From the NCBI RefSeq assembly GCF_000317835.1, contig NC_019793.1, forward strand, positions 2,294,001-2,358,000: 64,000 nt of DNA. Reading direction: 5' to 3'. Shown in pieces: positions 63,144-64,000 of this stretch. This stretch comes from Deinococcus peraridilitoris DSM 19664 (lineage in GTDB: Bacteria > Deinococcota > Deinococci > Deinococcales > Deinococcaceae). Position numbers and translations under genes: made by a program. The stretch's first letter is position 1. Each line of letters starts with the position of its first letter. The notes below the pieces were generated by a model that was given only the letters and a program-made list of their open reading frames with translations, was not told where the DNA came from and ran no database searches.

Positions 63144-64000
63144 TTGAAGCGTGGCATTCGTCCGGTGTGGGCAGCCGGGGTGGCCCTCAGCGCAATTCTG
63201 GCGCTGACAGTTCCTCATCTGGCGTTGCTGCTGGGCGGCGCGCTGCTGCTCCTTGCCCCGCCGGTCTTCGGTTTCGGACCGCTCAGCCGCCGCGCCTGGA
63301 CTGCTGGCTCCCTGTTCGTGAGCGCCGTCGGTCTGCCGTTGCTGTGGCGTACGGAGAGCAGCAGCGCCAGCGTGCTATGGCTTGGCGGTGGTTTTCTGGT
63401 CGCCATTGGCCTGATGCTCGGCGTGCATGCCTGGCACCTGGCAAAAGGTACGCGTCGCCTACGCTGGAGTGGCGGGCTGGTGCCCGTCGGACTGGCCCTG
63501 CTGGGCGTGGCTTACCTGGCTCCGGATGGAGTGGGAACGTTGTCGCTCATTCGAAACCTGCCCCTGACGGCGAGGTTGCTCGAGTCACCGGCCGGTCCGC
63601 CGGTCCCGCGAACGGTGTCCGCCGCGCCGCTGGCAGCTAAGCCTCAGGCCGCATCGGATGTCGCCGCCTTGAACCTGAGGACTCGCGGTGCGGTGCCAAG
63701 CCCGCAGCCCACACCTCGGGCGCCTGCGCGCCCTGTTGGCACGAACGCCGCCCAGCAGGCAGCTCCAGTCCGCACCCCTGTGCCTGACGTGCGTGAAGTG
63801 GCACCGCCAAGAACTGCCGCACCGAGCATCCCTGCACCGTCTGTCAGGGCCAGGGTGCCAGTGGTTGGTGCGGCGCCCTCTCAGCAGGAAGCCATTCGGC
63901 AACCCGTCGCCCTGAACGCCAGCGTTCCTGCTGACGCGTCAGCCCCACTTGCCCGGACCACGCCCGTACAGGCGGCTCCTGCGCTCCAGGCAGCCCCCGT
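63144..64000 (+). CDS. Membrane protein with Pro/Ala-rich tail (truncated by window end)
   Basis: Open frame running off the window (285 codons seen). From the TTG at 63144 (LKRGIRPVWAAGVALSAILALTVPHLALLLGG) it has about five hydrophobic segments in residues 7-135. A long low-complexity Pro/Ala/Val/Arg-rich region with no clear domain follows. The start is uncertain: there is no ribosome site, and TACGCT at 63137-63142 could be a -10 too close to that codon. Function unknown; the C-terminal domain lies outside. Confidence 0.6.
   Translation, partial: MKRGIRPVWAAGVALSAILALTVPHLALLLGGALLLLAPPVFGFGPLSRRAWTAGSLFVSAVGLPLLWRTESSSASVLWLGGGFLVAIGLMLGVHAWHLAKGTRRLRWSGGLVPVGLALLGVAYLAPDGVGTLSLIRNLPLTARLLESPAGPPVPRTVSAAPLAAKPQAASDVAALNLRTRGAVPSPQPTPRAPARPVGTNAAQQAAPVRTPVPDVREVAPPRTAAPSIPAPSVRARVPVVGAAPSQQEAIRQPVALNASVPADASAPLARTTPVQAAPALQAAP

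Overview
The window is high-GC DNA from a Deinococcus-type bacterium. The strongest evidence is a ddrB gene (single-strand DNA-binding/annealing protein of the radiation response) preceded by a perfect match to the 17-bp radiation/desiccation response motif (RDRM). Supporting evidence is a complete V/A-type ATPase operon in Thermus/Deinococcus order with a signal-peptide-bearing c-subunit, a Thermus-like P-II protein without Tyr51, and a run of genes whose -10 hexamer lies only 5-9 nt before the start codon (leaderless transcripts, typical of this phylum). No insertion sequence, prophage, rRNA or CRISPR was seen; the window looks like a core chromosome or stable replicon.

Layout. 1-21.5 kb: one co-directional 17-gene cobalamin (B12) operon, cobO-nicT-cbiE-cbiXC-cbiD-cbiL-cbiF-cbiG-cbiHJ-cobW-cobN-chlID-cbiA-cbiB-cobD-cbiP-cobU, with most genes overlapping by 1-8 nt. 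It carries three gene fusions, an extra Fe-S domain on CobN, a CobW lacking its CxCC motif, and both early (CbiX) and late (CobN/ChlID) cobalt chelatases. 21.5-29.5 kb: secreted alpha/beta hydrolase, DASS anion transporter, luciferase-like flavin oxidoreductase, and a heterodimeric ABC exporter pair. 29.5-36 kb: small secreted protein, two-component system behind a perfect 2 x 50-bp tandem duplication, MobA-like nucleotidyltransferase, 7Fe ferredoxin, MurA. 35.6-37.4 kb (minus strand): tRNA-His, tRNA-Leu, trigger factor. 37.7-40.1 kb: queF-queD-queE-queC (preQ0/preQ1 for queuosine). 40.2-46.9 kb: lipoprotein, ddrB, Ser/Thr kinase, signal peptidase I, YlxP, an HMA-like protein, GNAT-like protein, small conserved protein, Pth, M42 aminopeptidase. 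47.1-48.8 kb: P-II/AmtB ammonium pair. 49.1-58.0 kb: nine-gene V/A-ATPase operon (G/H-I-K-E-C-F-A-B-D). 58.0-64 kb: GH18 chitinase with a LacI-type operator, CoxG-like SRPBCC protein, MMPL/RND transporter, and a membrane protein cut by the window end.

How it works together. The B12 operon imports cobalt (NicT), inserts it, contracts the ring (CbiL/H/F/G/D/J/E/C), amidates it (CbiA, CbiP), adenosylates it (CobO) and attaches and activates the lower-ligand arm (CobD, CbiB, CobU). CbiT, CobS, CobT and CobC are not in the window and must come from elsewhere. The remaining blocks are housekeeping (translation, cell wall, secretion, energy, nitrogen) with stress elements (ddrB).

Recurring architecture: short perfect tandem duplications, several sitting exactly at stop/start overlaps in the B12 operon, and strong hairpin terminators between most other transcription units. 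All family assignments come from motif reading only; no database search was run.
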